Part shown: positions 25,492 to 34,121 of the stretch, in pieces
How positions within the stretch are numbered: the first letter of the stretch is position 1
Layout: the number at the start of each line of letters is the position of its first letter
Source of the DNA: an uncultured Lachnospiraceae bacterium
GTDB lineage: Bacteria; Bacillota; Clostridia; Lachnospirales; Lachnospiraceae
DNA: 64,000 bases
Assembly: GCA_949948735.1 (NCBI GenBank)
Contig: CATLGV010000019.1
Span: forward strand, 1 to 64,000
Direction: 5' to 3'
Translations under genes and position numbers: made by a program
Notes under the pieces: generated by a model
Databases searched by the model: none
What the model saw: only the letters and a program-made list of their open reading frames with translations
Told to the model about the DNA's origin: nothing

Positions 25492-28400
25492 ATGAGGCAG
25501 GCGGAAGCTTTTGATTATGAGAAAATAAAGGATCCTGCGTTTTTTGCACAGAACCGGATTGCGGCGCATTCGGATCATCGATATTATGCAAATGAAGAGG
25601 ATATGCATTGTAAAACAGAGCGCTTCAGAGAGTGTCTTGACGGGCTGTGGAAATTCCGGTACGCGGCAAATATCGCGGATGCGCCGAGGGACTTTTACCG
25701 GACGGACTGCGACTGCAAGGTCTGGCCGGATATCCGTGTGCCGGCGCATATCCAGATGGAGGGCTATGACAGGCCGCAGTATGTGAACGTGCAGTATCCG
25801 TGGGACGGGCACGAGGTCATTGAGCCGGGCGAGATTCCGACACGCTTTAATCCGACGGCAAGCTATGTGAAATATTTTACCGTGCCGGCGCGTTTTGCGG
25901 GGAAGCGGGTATTTGTGTCGTTTCAGGGTGTGGAGAGCGGCTTTGCGCTCTGGTGCAACGGGACGTATATCGGTTACAGCGAGGATACCTTCACCCCGTC
26001 GGAATTTGAGCTGACGCAGGCATTGCGGGAAGGGGAGAACAAGCTTGCGGTACAGGTCTTTAAGTGGACGGGCGGAAGCTGGTGCGAGGACCAGGATTTC
26101 TTCCGATTCTCAGGGATTTTCAGGAGCGTTTACCTGTATGCAATACCTGACACACATGTCAGTGATTTAAAGATAAAGACAGTATTAAACGCGGATCTGT
26201 CTCAGGCGCAGCTGGAGCTGACGCTGACGGCGGCGCTTGCGTCCGGAGCTTCGGCGAAGGGCAGGGCAGCGCTTTCATGGGAAGGGGACGTTGTGGCGGC
26301 GCTTGATTTTGCCCTTCGGGAGGGCGAGAACCCGGCGTTGGTTCTTCCGGTGGCGCATCCGCAGCTATGGAGTGCGGAGAAGCCGGCGCTGTACGATTTG
26401 ACGGTTACGGTTTATGCGGCGGACGGTACGGTTGCGGAGGTGGTTCCGCAGCGGGCAGGCTTCCGCAGATTTGCGCTGGAGAATGGGGTGATGACGCTCA
26501 ACGGTAAGCGGATTGTCTTCAAGGGGGTAAACCGGCATGAATTCAGTGCGCGCAGCGGACGTGTCCCCGACGAGGAGGAAATGCTGCAGGATATTCTGAC
26601 CATGAAGCGCAACAATATCAATGCCATCCGTACCAGCCATTATCCGAATGACAGCCGCCTCTATGCGCTGTGTGACGAATACGGCCTGTACCTCATTGAC
26701 GAGTGCAATATGGAAACCCATGGCATGTGGGATTTGGTGGGCCAGGGCGTGTGGCCGATAGAAAAGGCATTGCCGGGAGATCGGAAGGAATGGGAGCCGC
26801 TGCTTTTGGACAGGATACAATCCATGTACCAGCGGGATAAGAATCATCCGTCCATCCTGATCTGGTCCTGCGGGAATGAATCGTATGGCGGGTCGGTGAT
26901 TTATGAGATGTCAAAGCTGCTTCACGCGCTGGATGATACCAGGCTTGTCCATTATGAGGGGGTGGCAAACGACAGGCGTTATAACGAGACCTCCGATATG
27001 GAAAGCAGGATGTATCCGAGTGCGGCGCATATAAAGGCTTTTCTTGAAAAGGACAGGAGCAAGCCGTTTCTGCTCTGCGAGTATATGCATGCAATGGGAA
27101 ATTCCTGCGGCGGGATGGACCGGTATACGGAGCTGGCCGACGAGGATCCGCTGTTTCAGGGCGGATTTATATGGGATTATATCGACCAGTCGATTTATCA
27201 TAAGGACAGATACGGAAACGAGGTGCTGGGATACGGCGGCGATTTTGACGACAGGCCCTGCGATTATAATTTCAGTGGGAACGGCATCGCTTACGGCGGA
27301 AGCCGCAGGCCCTCCCCCAAGATGCAGGAGGTGAAGTTTCATTACCAGAATATCGGGATTCATATTTCGGGGGACAGCTTTGAGGTTACCAACAAAAACC
27401 TGTTTACCGATACCTCCGAGTTCACCTGTGTCGTGACGCTGGCTCTGGAGGGAGAAGTCATTGCTAGGACTGTGGTCGAGACCGCAGTGGAGCCGCTGGG
27501 GAGAAAGACCTATGCGCTGCCGCTGTTTCGGTATCAGACGCCGTGGTGCGCCGAGGAGCCGTGGCGGGCCGTAAGGGGCGGCGAATATGTGACAACCGTG
27601 TCATTTGAATTGAAGGGGGATACCGCATGGGCAAAGCGTGGGTATGAGATCGCGTTTGGACAGGGCATTTATGACGTTGCGGCCGCGCAGGATGACCAGA
27701 AGCCTGCGGCGGCGTTTTCGGTGGCGGACGGCACTTATAATATCGGCGTCAGGGGAACGCATTTTGAAGCGCTGTTTGATAAAGGCGGCAGAGGGCTGGT
27801 ATCGTATGTCTATGGCGGCAGGGAGCTGATAAAGGCGGTTCCGAAGCCAAACTTCTGGCGCGCGCCGACGGACAACGACAACGGCTGCCAGATGCCGTAC
27901 CGCTATGCGCAGTGGAAAACGGCAAGCCTCTACCAGAGGACGGAGCCGGCTGTCATTTCCGTGAATGCGGACAATGTCAGCGTCGCGTACACCTATCGTC
28001 TGCCGACGGTTCCGGAGACGACGTGCGAGGTGGCATATACGGTGACGGGAGACGGCACAATCCATACGACGATGCATTTTGAACCGCCCAGGGAAGCATC
28101 CGCGCCGGATACTGTCGACGCGCAGACGCCGCCGTGGAGTCTGCCGGAGTTCTCGATGCTGTTCAAATTTGACGCGGATCTGGAAAATCTGACCTGGTAC
28201 GGACTGGGGCCGGACGATACCTACTGCGACCGTGAAAGAGGCGGCAGACTGGGGCTTCATCATAAAAAGGTAACGGAAAATATGGCGGAATATCTTGTGC
28301 CGCAGGAATGCGGGAATCACACGAGAGTCCGCAGGGCGTGCATTACGGATAATAAGGGACGCGGCATCGCGTTTTGCGGGAAGGATTTAAGCGTCAATGT

Positions 28401-28599
28401 ACTGCCGTATACGCCGCATGAGCTGGAAAACGCCATGCACGCCTATGAGCTTCCCCCCGTCCATTATACGGTGGCCCGCATCGGCCTGATGCAGATGGGC
28501 ATAGGCGGGGACGACAGCTGGGGTTCAAGGCCGCATCCGGAGTACCTGCCGGATGCAGAAAACGGGGTAACATTATCATTTGATTTTAAAGGGATATAG
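25492..28599 (+). CDS. lacZ: Beta-galactosidase, glycoside hydrolase family 2 (1035 aa)
   Basis: The five-domain GH2 layout of LacZ is visible: jelly-roll (FYRTDCDCKVWPDIRVPAHIQMEG), immunoglobulin-like domains, TIM barrel with acid/base Glu463 (IWSCGNES) and nucleophile Glu530 (LLCEYMHAMGN), and the C-terminal beta-sandwich (WYGLGPDDTYCDRERGGRLG). The length matches E. coli LacZ (about 1020). No signal peptide, so it is cytoplasmic. It hydrolyses terminal beta-galactosyl residues, here probably the oligosaccharides left by the GH53 galactanase as well as lactose. AGGAGG precedes ATG 25492. It is followed after 24 bases by an unrecognised gene. Confidence 0.95.
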   Translation: MRQAEAFDYEKIKDPAFFAQNRIAAHSDHRYYANEEDMHCKTERFRECLDGLWKFRYAANIADAPRDFYRTDCDCKVWPDIRVPAHIQMEGYDRPQYVNVQYPWDGHEVIEPGEIPTRFNPTASYVKYFTVPARFAGKRVFVSFQGVESGFALWCNGTYIGYSEDTFTPSEFELTQALREGENKLAVQVFKWTGGSWCEDQDFFRFSGIFRSVYLYAIPDTHVSDLKIKTVLNADLSQAQLELTLTAALASGASAKGRAALSWEGDVVAALDFALREGENPALVLPVAHPQLWSAEKPALYDLTVTVYAADGTVAEVVPQRAGFRRFALENGVMTLNGKRIVFKGVNRHEFSARSGRVPDEEEMLQDILTMKRNNINAIRTSHYPNDSRLYALCDEYGLYLIDECNMETHGMWDLVGQGVWPIEKALPGDRKEWEPLLLDRIQSMYQRDKNHPSILIWSCGNESYGGSVIYEMSKLLHALDDTRLVHYEGVANDRRYNETSDMESRMYPSAAHIKAFLEKDRSKPFLLCEYMHAMGNSCGGMDRYTELADEDPLFQGGFIWDYIDQSIYHKDRYGNEVLGYGGDFDDRPCDYNFSGNGIAYGGSRRPSPKMQEVKFHYQNIGIHISGDSFEVTNKNLFTDTSEFTCVVTLALEGEVIARTVVETAVEPLGRKTYALPLFRYQTPWCAEEPWRAVRGGEYVTTVSFELKGDTAWAKRGYEIAFGQGIYDVAAAQDDQKPAAAFSVADGTYNIGVRGTHFEALFDKGGRGLVSYVYGGRELIKAVPKPNFWRAPTDNDNGCQMPYRYAQWKTASLYQRTEPAVISVNADNVSVAYTYRLPTVPETTCEVAYTVTGDGTIHTTMHFEPPREASAPDTVDAQTPPWSLPEFSMLFKFDADLENLTWYGLGPDDTYCDRERGGRLGLHHKKVTENMAEYLVPQECGNHTRVRRACITDNKGRGIAFCGKDLSVNVLPYTPHELENAMHAYELPPVHYTVARIGLMQMGIGGDDSWGSRPHPEYLPDAENGVTLSFDFKGI

Positions 28600-28623
28600 A
28601 TTCCCGGATAAGGAGGAAGAACA

Positions 28624-30483
28624 GTGGATAAATTTGTAGTCAACATTATCCATCGTCCGGAGATGGTTCCGGAGTACTCTGCCACTGTCACAGGGCAGGG
28701 AAAGGAGGAGGATATCGGAGATAAGGCGCTTCTGACCGAGTCTCTGGATATTTTCAAGACACAGCAGCGGCTGGCGCATGAGAACGGGCTGAAGGTTACG
28801 ATTCAGATGACGTACGCTTCTTTGTTCAATGACGAGGCGGTAGCGATTGCAAAGCACGACCATGAGGAATACGGGGATGAAATCGCGCTTTCCCTGCTGG
28901 GACTTCCCTGTGAGGAGTTCCGCGAGAAGTATAAGACAAAGGATTTCTGCATCTGGATGTTTTCGATGGAGGACAAGAAGGCCATCGTAAACGACGTGTT
29001 TGAAAAGTTCCACGACAGATTTGGCTTCTATCCCGAATCGACCGGTTCTTACTACATGGACGCAGATCTGACCAATTACATTAAAGAGAAATATCCGACC
29101 GTGAAGTGCGCTGTGGCGACCTGCTGGGAGGAGGGCCCCAAGGCATACCATACCTGCAACAATTCATGGTACACGCTCTTTGACGGCGGCCCTTGGGCGC
29201 CGTGGATTCCGTCGAAGCAGAATACGCACGCGCCGGCGGCAAATGCGGCGGAGGATTCCGGCATCGTGGCGATTCCGCATCTGTCGAGGGATTTGATTGC
29301 CTGCTATGACGGAAACGGTTCAAACTTCGGCACGCATCCGCAGAATGTCCTGCGCGGCATGATTTACGATACGAAAACATGGGAATACCCGTACCTGTAC
29401 AATCTAATCGACCAGTACCGCGACCTTGCCAGATACAACAACGGCTACTCCTACAACATGATGTTCGTAGGGCCGGGCTGGATGAACAAGATGGGGCGCT
29501 GGGAGCAGCCCTATGAGCTTCTCTATAAGTCCTACAGCGATGGCTGCAAGTACTACGGCGATTTGAAGAAGGAAGGTAAGCTGGTCGATATGACCATGTC
29601 GGAGTTTGCCGATTATTACAGGGAGAAGAAGGGCGTCAACGCAGGCAACTACAACGAGCCGGAATGCGCGCCGTGGCGTGATATTTTATACGGCTCCGAC
29701 AAGCAGCTGTTCTGGTACTGCGACCCTTATATGAGAGCCTGCGTCAATATGGACCAGGGCGGCGCGATTGTTGACCTGCGTCCGTATGTCGCGAAGCTGG
29801 AATGGCCGGTAGGCATCGGCACGCCGCATGTACAGGATGCTTCGTATCCGTTCCTGATTCAGGAGAAATACCGTGCGGGCTATTTCACCCATTATGCGGG
29901 TGCGGGTACCGTAAGAAGCGCGAAGCTTTCTTATAAGGGGGAGGAGGTTGACCTCTGTCTCTGCCCGACGCACTGCCACTTCTCGGAGGAGACGATTGAC
30001 GGCAAAAAGACGAGAATCCTGACGCTGGATCCGGTTGAAATCCAGTTTAACGGCGTTACAGTGAAGCTCCAGACGAAGGAATATTTCGAGGAAGGCGCTT
30101 CCAATATTAAGATTGAGCGAAATATTCTTGAAATCAGCGATCCCTCGGCGGAGATTACGCTGGATGAATATATCACCGCATGCTACGGCACCACCGAGTA
30201 TCCGGAGGATATGACGGGCATTACGCTTGCGTGCGAAGGCGCCGGCGGCGAGACCATCAACTATGAATACAGATGCCGCGACGCGAAGCTTGACGGCGCA
30301 AGCGCGGTAAGCGCAGTGATTCCGGCAATCAGGACGAAGGTTTCGCTTACCGCATCGGACAAGGCGCTTGGTTATATTGAGGAAGGGTACGCGTTCTCGC
30401 CGATGTTTAAGCTCGGCTACAGGAAGACCATTTCGGATAAGGAGGTGTTTGCGACATGGCTCAACTTGGAAAAGGCAAATTAA
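28624..30483 (+). CDS. Unrecognised protein of the galactoside operon, possibly a carbohydrate-active barrel protein (619 aa)
   Basis: I do not recognise this family with confidence. It starts at GTG 28624 (AGGAGG upstream). The first 350 residues read like a (beta/alpha) barrel with conserved-looking aromatic and acidic clusters: HDHEEYGDEIALS, GFYPESTGSYYMDADLTNY, and LFDGGPWAPWIPSKQN. This style recalls polysaccharide-deacetylase or GH57-like barrels. Residues from about 400 on look beta-rich. There is no signal peptide or membrane segment. Its place directly after beta-galactosidase and before GH9 argues for work on imported oligosaccharides, either hydrolysis or deacylation. It might belong to the DUF3863/DUF3864 type, which I cannot verify here. 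Confidence 0.6.
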   Translation: MDKFVVNIIHRPEMVPEYSATVTGQGKEEDIGDKALLTESLDIFKTQQRLAHENGLKVTIQMTYASLFNDEAVAIAKHDHEEYGDEIALSLLGLPCEEFREKYKTKDFCIWMFSMEDKKAIVNDVFEKFHDRFGFYPESTGSYYMDADLTNYIKEKYPTVKCAVATCWEEGPKAYHTCNNSWYTLFDGGPWAPWIPSKQNTHAPAANAAEDSGIVAIPHLSRDLIACYDGNGSNFGTHPQNVLRGMIYDTKTWEYPYLYNLIDQYRDLARYNNGYSYNMMFVGPGWMNKMGRWEQPYELLYKSYSDGCKYYGDLKKEGKLVDMTMSEFADYYREKKGVNAGNYNEPECAPWRDILYGSDKQLFWYCDPYMRACVNMDQGGAIVDLRPYVAKLEWPVGIGTPHVQDASYPFLIQEKYRAGYFTHYAGAGTVRSAKLSYKGEEVDLCLCPTHCHFSEETIDGKKTRILTLDPVEIQFNGVTVKLQTKEYFEEGASNIKIERNILEISDPSAEITLDEYITACYGTTEYPEDMTGITLACEGAGGETINYEYRCRDAKLDGASAVSAVIPAIRTKVSLTASDKALGYIEEGYAFSPMFKLGYRKTISDKEVFATWLNLEKAN

Positions 30484-30674
30484 ATTACAGGTGTCCATCC
30501 TGCTTTATGCGAGACCTCGACATCGATATGTTTTATAATAAGGATACCGGCATATACAGCTGCATCCGCTGTCAGTACAGAGGGACGGAGAAGGACGTGC
30601 TTGAGAAAAACGAGATGGTGCGATTCCGTTATCTGGACAGGGCAAAACGCTTTACGAAATTTGATTTTGATTAA
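30456..30674 (+). CDS. Small zinc-ribbon protein, co-translated (72 aa)
   Basis: The protein carries two CxxC knuckles, CPSC (about 13-16) and CIRC (about 36-39), about 20 residues apart, which is a rubredoxin/zinc-ribbon arrangement. The rest is basic and aromatic. It has its own AGGAGG site inside the end of the preceding gene and overlaps it by 28 bases, so the two are translationally coupled. A terminator follows. No known function; a metal-binding accessory subunit or RNA/DNA-binding protein is possible. Confidence 0.7.
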   Translation: MAQLGKGKLNYRCPSCFMRDLDIDMFYNKDTGIYSCIRCQYRGTEKDVLEKNEMVRFRYLDRAKRFTKFDFD

Positions 30675-30685
30675 AAGAAACAAAG

Positions 30686-30718
30686 ACAACCGGCTTCCCT
30701 TGCGGAGGCCGGTTGTTT
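30686..30718 (+). terminator. Terminator closing the beta-galactosidase operon
   Basis: ACAACCGGC (30686-30694) pairs with GCCGGTTGT (30708-30716), with further inner pairing, followed by TTT. Another short stem, CGCGGT/ACCGCG (about 30734-30750), comes just before the GH9 gene. Confidence 0.8.
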
Positions 30719-30766
30719 GAAACACAAAAAAAACGCGGTAAGAACCGCGTGGAAACGGAGGTCAAC

Positions 30767-32389
30767 ATGATAGCGTTAAACCAGACAGGCTATCTGCCGG
30801 CGGCAGAGAAAAAGGCGGTATTGACAAAGGGGAAAAGCTTTTGGGTGCTGGATGCGGACAATCGGGCGGTTTTGGAAAAGGAGGCTTCCTGGTTTGGCTT
30901 CGATGAAGCCTCCGGGGATGAAGTCGCGATTGCCGATTTCTCGGAGATACGCAGCCCGGGGAGATACCGGCTCAGAGATGAAAACGGGGAGGAATCCTGT
31001 ACCTTTGAGATTTCAGAGCGGATATACCGGGCTTTGCAGAAGGATTTGCAGAAGGCGTTTTATTATCAGCGGTGCGGCTGCGCGCTGGCGGAACAATATG
31101 CGGGGGTCTATACGCATCCTGCCTGCCATACGGAAAAGGCGCTGCTGTGGGAGGATAATGGCGTTGCCAAAGAAGTATCCGGCGGCTGGCACGACGCGGG
31201 AGACTACGGGCGCTACATTTCTCCGGCGGCAGTGGCGGTAGCGCATCTTTTGTATGCCTTTAAGCTGTTCCCGGAAAGCTTTGGGGAAAGCGTCAATATA
31301 CCGGAGAGTGGGAACGGAGTGCCCGATATTTTGAACGAATGCCGTTATGAGCTGGAGTGGATGCTGAAGATGCAGCGGGAGGACGGCGGCGTTTATCACA
31401 AGCTTACTTCTGCGATGCATGCGGATTTTGTCATGCCGCAGGAGGATACGAGTCCGTTTTACATATTCCCCGTTTCCTCCATGGCTACGGCGGATTATGC
31501 GGCCTGCATGGCATTGGCGGCAGGCGTATACCGCGCGTATGACGAAGCTTTTGCGGACAGGCTGCTGCGGGCTGCGGTGAGCGCCTGGGGATGGCTGGAG
31601 GCGCACCCGGAATATGTGGGCTTTCATAATCCGTCAAACTGCAATACCGGGGAATACGATGATGACTGCGACAGGGATGAACGGCTCTGGGCGGCGGCCG
31701 AGCTGTATCTGGAAACAGGAGAGGAGACTTATCAAAAGGCATTGGAGGCGCTTGGCCGGGAGCCCCTTGGGAAAACGGATTTTGGCTGGACGGACGTATC
31801 GGGGCTGGCTTCGATGGCGGTTTTGGCGGCAGATTACCTGCAGACGGCAAAAAAAGCGATTCCGGAGAAGCTTTTGAAGGATTTTCGGGAAGCGGTTCTG
31901 GCGGAGGCCGGACGGCTTGTAAAACAGAGTGAGTCGTGCGGCTATCTGGTGGCAATGGCGCCGGGGGATTATGTCTGGGGCAGCAATATGGTCGTGCTCA
32001 ACAGAGGAATGCTGCTGGCGCTGGCTGCGCTTCTTACAGGGGGAGAAGAGAAAGCGCTCTATGAGCGGGTCGCGCTGAGACAGCTTCACTATCTGCTGGG
32101 GACGAACGCGGCAGGGTACAGCTATGTGACAGGCTATGGCGAGAATGCCTGCAGACATCCGCATAACAGGCCGACAGAATGCGACGGTATCGAACTGCCC
32201 ATGCCGGGCTGGGTCAGCGGCGGCCCGTTTCGGACACCCTGCGATGAAACGGCAGTCCGCAGCATCCCGCAGGGAACGCCGCCGATGAAGTGTTATCTTG
32301 ACCATGCGATGTGCTATTCCCTGAACGAGATTACGATTTACTGGAATTCGCCCGCGGTGTTTTTGACGGCTTATTTTAACCGGTCGTGA
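30767..32389 (+). CDS. Glycoside hydrolase family 9 enzyme without signal peptide (540 aa)
   Basis: An N-terminal immunoglobulin-like domain (IALNQTGYLPAAEKKAVL, typical CelD_N) is followed by a GH9 (alpha/alpha)6 barrel: GGWHDAGDYGRY with the catalytic Asp pair near 143-146, then HPHNRPTECDG, and the acid Glu521 in YSLNEITIYWNSP. GH9 members are mostly secreted cellulases, but forms lacking signal peptides act as cytoplasmic exo-beta-glucosidases or glucosaminidases on short oligosaccharides. ATG 30767 follows CGGAGG; the upstream in-frame extension overlaps the terminator. It likely processes imported beta-glucan fragments next to the galactoside genes. Confidence 0.88.
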   Translation: MIALNQTGYLPAAEKKAVLTKGKSFWVLDADNRAVLEKEASWFGFDEASGDEVAIADFSEIRSPGRYRLRDENGEESCTFEISERIYRALQKDLQKAFYYQRCGCALAEQYAGVYTHPACHTEKALLWEDNGVAKEVSGGWHDAGDYGRYISPAAVAVAHLLYAFKLFPESFGESVNIPESGNGVPDILNECRYELEWMLKMQREDGGVYHKLTSAMHADFVMPQEDTSPFYIFPVSSMATADYAACMALAAGVYRAYDEAFADRLLRAAVSAWGWLEAHPEYVGFHNPSNCNTGEYDDDCDRDERLWAAAELYLETGEETYQKALEALGREPLGKTDFGWTDVSGLASMAVLAADYLQTAKKAIPEKLLKDFREAVLAEAGRLVKQSESCGYLVAMAPGDYVWGSNMVVLNRGMLLALAALLTGGEEKALYERVALRQLHYLLGTNAAGYSYVTGYGENACRHPHNRPTECDGIELPMPGWVSGGPFRTPCDETAVRSIPQGTPPMKCYLDHAMCYSLNEITIYWNSPAVFLTAYFNRS

Positions 32390-32478
32390 GTGGAGGCGAA
32401 GGTGCATCCGGCATCCTTTTTCAGAGGACGGATATCAACAGCTTCGTCCTCCGATTGGGGATACTTTGAAGCGTGTAT

Positions 32479-32497
32479 GCCTTTGTCAATTAAGGGC
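32479..32497. repeat. ACCCT...AGGGT family hairpin, further member
   Basis: GCCTTTGTCAATTAAGGGC has arms that pair (one G-U) around the loop TGTCAATTA, nearly the same as the elements at 16425-16478. It lies 80 bases before the MNT gene, at the boundary where base composition becomes AT-rich. Confidence 0.6.
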
Positions 32498-32577
32498 AGG
32501 TATTGTGCAGTTATTAGAAGTAAATTATAATGATAGACATAAATCGGTGTTGATGAAGAAAAAGAGGAGATAATGGA

Positions 32578-32874
32578 ATGACGGATATAAAGCGTGTGTC
32601 AAGGCTGGTTACTCCTATTGCACAAAAATATGGCGCGGAGAGAGTGGCATTGTTTGGCTCCAGAGCAAAAAACACAGCAACAGAAACAAGCGACTATGAC
32701 TTTGTTATATCGAAAGGCGCTATACAATCATTGTTTCAGTTAGCTGGTTTTATTGATGAACTCGAAAAAGCATTTGGGGCGAATATAGATGTGATTACAG
32801 ATACGTCAGCCAATATTGAATTTCTGGAACAGATAAAGAAGGATGAGGTTGTTGTCTATGAATCAAAGAGATAA
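32578..32874 (+). CDS. MNT-domain nucleotidyltransferase antitoxin (98 aa)
   Basis: The minimal nucleotidyltransferase motif GSx10DxD is intact: Gly27-Ser28 (LFGSRAK) and Asp39/Asp41 (SDYDFVI), with a further acidic residue in the NIDVITD strand. In MNT-HEPN toxin-antitoxin pairs the MNT enzyme adenylylates a tyrosine of the HEPN toxin and silences it. The gene overlaps the HEPN gene by 17 bases. GGAG is upstream of ATG 32578. The AT-rich composition differs from the flanking sugar genes and points to horizontal acquisition. Confidence 0.9.
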   Translation: MTDIKRVSRLVTPIAQKYGAERVALFGSRAKNTATETSDYDFVISKGAIQSLFQLAGFIDELEKAFGANIDVITDTSANIEFLEQIKKDEVVVYESKR

Positions 32875-33214
32875 TATGATATTAATAAAAATAGCGGATT
32901 ATTGTCTGGAAATTAAAGATACACATGACTATTTTAAACAGGATAAAGAGCTTTTCATCAATGAAAAATGTGGGTTTATATACAGAAATTCAATTACTAT
33001 GCCAATATTGCAAATCGGAGAGCTTTCCAAAATGTTATCGGAAGGATTTTTAAATGAATATATAAAAATACCATGGAAAATGATTATGCGCATGAGAGAT
33101 ATTGTAGCGCATCACTATGGAAGTTTAGATTATGAGATTGTATGGAATACGTCAATATTAGATATCCCGAAACTATATCTGGAAATAGAAAAAATACTGA
33201 AAGAGCAGGTATGA
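32858..33214 (+). CDS. HEPN-domain RNase toxin, DUF86 type (118 aa)
   Basis: The helical protein carries the HEPN catalytic signature Rx4HxY: Arg80, His85 and Tyr87 in RDIVAHHYG. This is the RNase active site, and the Tyr is the adenylylation target of the partner MNT. ATG 32858 (GAGG upstream) overlaps the MNT gene end; ATG 32843 is also in frame. Together the pair forms a type VII toxin-antitoxin module, linked to plasmid or island maintenance and phage defence in other bacteria. No other island genes such as integrases are next to it. Confidence 0.9.
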   Translation: MNQRDNMILIKIADYCLEIKDTHDYFKQDKELFINEKCGFIYRNSITMPILQIGELSKMLSEGFLNEYIKIPWKMIMRMRDIVAHHYGSLDYEIVWNTSILDIPKLYLEIEKILKEQV

Positions 33215-33443
33215 CGAAGAAACCAGAAACAGCTTTTTCATTTCCAGTTCGACAACATATTCGAGGCGAAATGTAAGTGAAATCATTTATAGTTTGATAA
33301 TTGAGGGTGCAAAGTGGGTGTGATAAACGGATAGATATTATATAATTATGAAGGTAGCTTTGATTGACAGGAGTATTTACAGTTAGAACAGGAAAATTTG
33401 AGTATCTTCAATACAAATGAAAGCGAGAAGGATAAGCTGTTAA

Positions 33444-33986
33444 ATGATAAGGAGAAAAAAGAGCAAAAGAGAAATAGGAGATAGGGGAGAAAGATGGTTT
33501 GGGTTTCATTATGATACGGAGAGAACGATTTATGGTTATGTGTGTTGCGTATATGTAAAAAAGGGAAAACTGCGTAAATTGAGTGACAAATTAAAATTTG
33601 AATCCTATCATCAGTGGAAACAATATATTATAAATAAATACAAGTGTTTTGAGTTGGATACCTTGATAGAATTTAGTAGATATTTGAATCAGAGAATAAG
33701 GAGTGTAAAGCCGGGGTATGAATTTAACAGTATAACGGCCGCGGTTATAATGTCTTGGGTAGTAACCAAGCTAATGGAAGACTTTATAGAAGTGGAGATG
33801 GCCGTAAAAAGTAATATAATTTGTAGTATGGTTACGGTGATTGTGACTGCGGCTATAGTATGGGCGATTGTTAATCTGTGGTATAAGTGTTTTTGGAATA
33901 ACAACACAGAAGAAAATTTTTATAAGGACTACAAAGAAATAATTGATGAGATTATAGAGGAAAGGAAGAAGATGAAGATCCTGTAA
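33444..33986 (+). CDS. Orphan membrane protein of unknown function (180 aa)
   Basis: I do not recognise this protein. The first 80 residues are basic and aromatic (KKSKREIGDRGERWFGFHYDT). Two hydrophobic stretches follow at about 98-112 and 125-147, then an acidic, lysine-rich cytoplasmic tail ending EIIEERKKMKIL. It shares the low GC content of the MNT-HEPN pair. AAGGAG-like sequence occurs upstream, but the start is uncertain. The 229 bases before it contain stop-interrupted coding-like sequence (QEYLQLEQENLSIFN in another frame), perhaps a decayed gene. A function as a membrane effector is possible but unsupported. Confidence 0.55.
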   Translation: MIRRKKSKREIGDRGERWFGFHYDTERTIYGYVCCVYVKKGKLRKLSDKLKFESYHQWKQYIINKYKCFELDTLIEFSRYLNQRIRSVKPGYEFNSITAAVIMSWVVTKLMEDFIEVEMAVKSNIICSMVTVIVTAAIVWAIVNLWYKCFWNNNTEENFYKDYKEIIDEIIEERKKMKIL

Positions 33987-34071
33987 AAATACTAAATCCA
34001 AAACAACCAAGATTTTTGTGCCGGGGCGTAAATCCGGGCAAGCAATTACAATGAACGAATTAGGAAAAGAA

Positions 34072-34102
34072 AAACGAGTGCATATGCGGTGCACTCGTTT
34101 TT
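34072..34102. terminator. Strong terminator between the orphan membrane gene and the deacetylase
   Basis: AAACGAGTGCA (34072-34082) pairs perfectly with TGCACTCGTTT (34090-34100), flanked by A and T runs on both sides, so it can act on both strands. Confidence 0.9.
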
Positions 34103-34121
34103 GACAATAGAAATGGGAAAG

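Noticed and set aside
33297..33315. ATTGAGGGTGC and the CCTCAATTG near 34999 as further members of the hairpin family
   Set aside because: Each keeps only one arm and cannot form the stem; listed only as possible degenerate copies.
33361..33443. Coding-like sequence QEYLQLEQENLSIFN upstream of the orphan membrane gene
   Set aside because: It is preceded by an in-frame stop and has no start codon or ribosome binding site; at most a decayed fragment.
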